Shown: positions 62,319 to 64,000 of the stretch, in pieces
Layout: each line of letters begins with the position of its first letter
How positions within the stretch are numbered: position 1 is the stretch's first letter
Assembly: GCF_016756595.1 (NCBI RefSeq)
Contig: NZ_AP023257.1
Coordinates: forward strand, 2,744,001 to 2,808,000
DNA: 64,000 bases
DNA from: Mesorhizobium sp. L-2-11
Lineage (GTDB): Bacteria > Pseudomonadota > Alphaproteobacteria > Rhizobiales > Rhizobiaceae
Direction: 5' to 3'
Position numbers and translations under genes: made by a program
Notes under the pieces: generated by a model
Database searches by the model: none
What the model was told of the DNA's origin: nothing
What the model saw: only the letters and a program-made list of their open reading frames with translations

Positions 62319-63101
62319 GTGACCTTCGCCGCCCCCGTCGAGACCAAATCCATTCGCTTTCGCGCCCGCTCCTTCGTCGCCTTCACGCTCACCCCGGAGA
62401 CGCCGCTTTCGGAGTGGCTGGAAAGCCTCGACCGCTGGATCGGCAATTCTCCCGGCTATTTTGCCGGCCGGCCGGTGGTGCTCAACCTCAACACGCTGAA
62501 GCCCGCGGTCAGCCAGATCGAAGCGCTGGTTGCCGAGCTTGGCCTGCGCGGCATCCGCATCTATGCCATCGAACTCGACGGCAACACGGCGCTTGAGCCC
62601 AATCTGCCGCCTGTGCTGATCGGCGCCAAGGAAGCCACAGCCGGGCTGCTCATGCAGGCCGACCAAAAGGCTGCCGGCAGGCCGGCAGAGGCGGGCAGGG
62701 CGGCGGCAGGCAGGGCGGAACCGGGCAAGCACTCGGAAGACAGGCAACCAGAAGACAGGGTGCCCGACGCGCCGGCCACGCTGATGGTCAAGTCGCCGAT
62801 CCGCTCGGGCCAGTCGATCTTCCACGCGCATGGCGATGTCATCGTGCTCGGCTCCGTCGCCTCCGGTTCAGAGATCGTCGCCGCCGGCTCGATCCACGTC
62901 TACGGCACGCTGCGCGGGCGGGCGTCGGCGGGTGTGCTCGGCCATTCGGCGGCGCGCATCTTCTGCCGCAAAAACGAGGCCGAACTGCTGTCGGTCGATG
63001 GCTGGTATTGCACCGCCGAGGAGATGGAGCCGGCCTTGCGCGGAAAAGCGGTGCAGGCGTTCCTGGAAAACGACACGCTGCGCATAGCGCCGTTCAGCTA
63101 A
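62319..63101 (+). CDS. minC: septum site-determining protein MinC
   Basis: A 260-residue MinC, the FtsZ polymerisation inhibitor that blocks polar septation. N-terminal domain about 1-110 (FTLTPETPLSEWLESLDRW, VVLNLNTLK), a linker of about 45 residues rich in Ala, Gly and Arg, and the C-terminal beta-helix domain (about 150-255; RSGQSIFHAHGDVIVLGSV, ASGSEIVAAGSIHVYGTLRG, the MinD- and membrane-associated part). The start is GTG 62319 with AAGGA upstream. minD follows after 106 bases; minE is expected beyond the window. Confidence 0.96.
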   Translation: MTFAAPVETKSIRFRARSFVAFTLTPETPLSEWLESLDRWIGNSPGYFAGRPVVLNLNTLKPAVSQIEALVAELGLRGIRIYAIELDGNTALEPNLPPVLIGAKEATAGLLMQADQKAAGRPAEAGRAAAGRAEPGKHSEDRQPEDRVPDAPATLMVKSPIRSGQSIFHAHGDVIVLGSVASGSEIVAAGSIHVYGTLRGRASAGVLGHSAARIFCRKNEAELLSVDGWYCTAEEMEPALRGKAVQAFLENDTLRIAPFS

Positions 63102-63207
63102 TGCAGTCGCCCGAATGTATACACAGAGATTTGGAATAAAAACAAAAACTTAAGCGCATCGCATAAATCAAACGCTTAACAATACCAACAACAATAAGGA
63201 GGCATAG

Positions 63208-64000
63208 ATGGGCAAAGTTGTGGTGGTCACCTCGGGCAAGGGGGGCGTCGGCAAGACGACCTCGACGGCCGCCCTTGGCGCCGCCGTCGCGAGAACCGGC
63301 AAGAGGGTGGCGCTGGTCGACTTCGACGTGGGTCTGAGGAATCTCGATCTGATCATGGGCGCCGAACGGCGGGTGGTGTTCGACCTGGTCAACGTCATCC
63401 AGGGAACCGCCAAGCTGTCGCAGGCGCTGATCCGCGACAAGCGGGTCGAGACGCTGTTCCTGCTGCCGGCCTCGCAGACGCGCGACAAGGATGCGCTGAC
63501 CGAGGAGGGCGTCGGCGAGGTGATCGAAAAGCTAAGCTCGGTGTTCGACTACGTCTTCTGTGACAGCCCGGCCGGCATCGAGCGCGGCGCGCAGCTTGCC
63601 ATGCGCTTTGCCGACGAGGCGGTCATCGTCACCAACCCGGAAGTCAGCTCGGTGCGCGATTCCGACCGCATCATCGGCCTGCTCGACGCCAGGACCGTCA
63701 AGGCCGAGCGGGGCGAGCAGATCGCCAAGCATGTGCTGGTGACGCGCTATGATGCGGCGCGCGCGGCGCGCGGCGAAATGCTGTCGATCGACGACGTGCT
63801 CGAGATCCTGTCGACGCCGCTGCTGGGCATCATTCCCGAGAGCCAGGACGTGCTCAAGGCCTCCAACCTCGGATCGCCGGTGACACTCAGCGATCCGACC
63901 AACTCCGCCGCCCGCGCCTATATCGAGGCGGCCAAACGGCTCGAGGGCGAGGACTTGCCGGTCGTCGTGCCGTTCGAGCGCAAGGGCTTTCTCGATCGGC
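63208..64000 (+). CDS. minD: septum site-determining ATPase MinD (3' end outside the window)
   Basis: 264 codons of a ParA/MinD ATPase are visible; the usual length is about 271, so only a short tail is missing. It starts MGKVVVVTSGKGGVGKTTST with the deviant Walker A Lys, and continues with RVALVDFDVGLRNLDLIMG and CDSPAGIERGAQLAM. It binds the membrane with ATP, recruits MinC and oscillates under MinE. AAGGAGG precedes the ATG. The C-terminal amphipathic helix lies beyond the end. Confidence 0.97.
   Translation, partial: MGKVVVVTSGKGGVGKTTSTAALGAAVARTGKRVALVDFDVGLRNLDLIMGAERRVVFDLVNVIQGTAKLSQALIRDKRVETLFLLPASQTRDKDALTEEGVGEVIEKLSSVFDYVFCDSPAGIERGAQLAMRFADEAVIVTNPEVSSVRDSDRIIGLLDARTVKAERGEQIAKHVLVTRYDAARAARGEMLSIDDVLEILSTPLLGIIPESQDVLKASNLGSPVTLSDPTNSAARAYIEAAKRLEGEDLPVVVPFERKGFLDR

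Overview
The window looks like chromosomal DNA of a Rhizobiales bacterium, most likely Mesorhizobium or a close relative. The evidence is high GC content, many ABC sugar transporters, an Usg protein, DUF982 proteins, a CIRCE-controlled groESL operon, a ROSE-type RNA thermometer in front of small heat-shock genes, a GAAC-N7-GAAC SOS box of the alphaproteobacterial type, an NHEJ (LigD/Ku) cluster, and families of intergenic palindromic repeats. The genus is an inference from gene content; no search was run.

Layout. 1-3.7 kb (minus strand): a three-gene lipid-type operon (CDP-alcohol phosphatidyltransferase, alpha/beta hydrolase fused to a methyltransferase, PAP2 phosphatase fused to a dual-specificity phosphatase). 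3.9-10.5 kb: a complete sugar uptake operon (sugar isomerase/epimerase, periplasmic binding protein, double ATPase, permease, RpiR-type regulator, ribokinase) with a palindromic operator candidate in front. 10.7-16.4 kb: a stress block with two Hsp20 genes behind a ROSE thermometer, small DUF982-type proteins, usg, and CIRCE-groES-groEL. 16.4-21.5 kb: a frameshifted DUF559 nuclease gene between repeats, then a second sugar ABC transporter (binding protein, ATPase, permease on the minus strand) with a scar of an old tandem duplication upstream. 21.5-34 kb: a LuxR/TPR regulator, the ligD-ku-TPR repair operon, an IS4-family element inserted inside a palindromic repeat, a Tex30-like hydrolase, exonuclease III, a GFA protein and a WD40 membrane protein. 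34-43 kb: amidase, ABC-F ATPase, MscS channel, lysine 2,3-aminomutase-like radical SAM enzyme and several small rhizobial proteins. 

43-56 kb is the accessory part. An adenylate-cyclase/TPR gene is followed by about 4.9 kb bounded by two nearly identical 120-bp direct repeats that copy the 3' end of the cyclase gene. Inside lie an unrecognised 818-residue protein with a hydrophobic helical N-terminal region, and a secreted protein of two Cys-rich modules plus five 48-residue repeats. An AttEFGH-like ABC exporter operon, small unknown genes, a broken zinc-ribbon gene and tRNA-Arg(TCG) follow. 56.6-64 kb returns to housekeeping-type genes: an MFS transporter, L,D-transpeptidase, OmpA-like lipoprotein, a two-gene unit behind an SOS box, a YedK/HMCES-type SOS peptidase, and minC-minD (minD runs off the end).

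The most notable signals are the direct-repeat-flanked segment with its two unusual proteins, the SOS box in front of two unknown small genes, the ROSE thermometer, the IS nested in a palindromic repeat, the duplicated ABC-junction scar, and two single-base frameshift pseudogenes.
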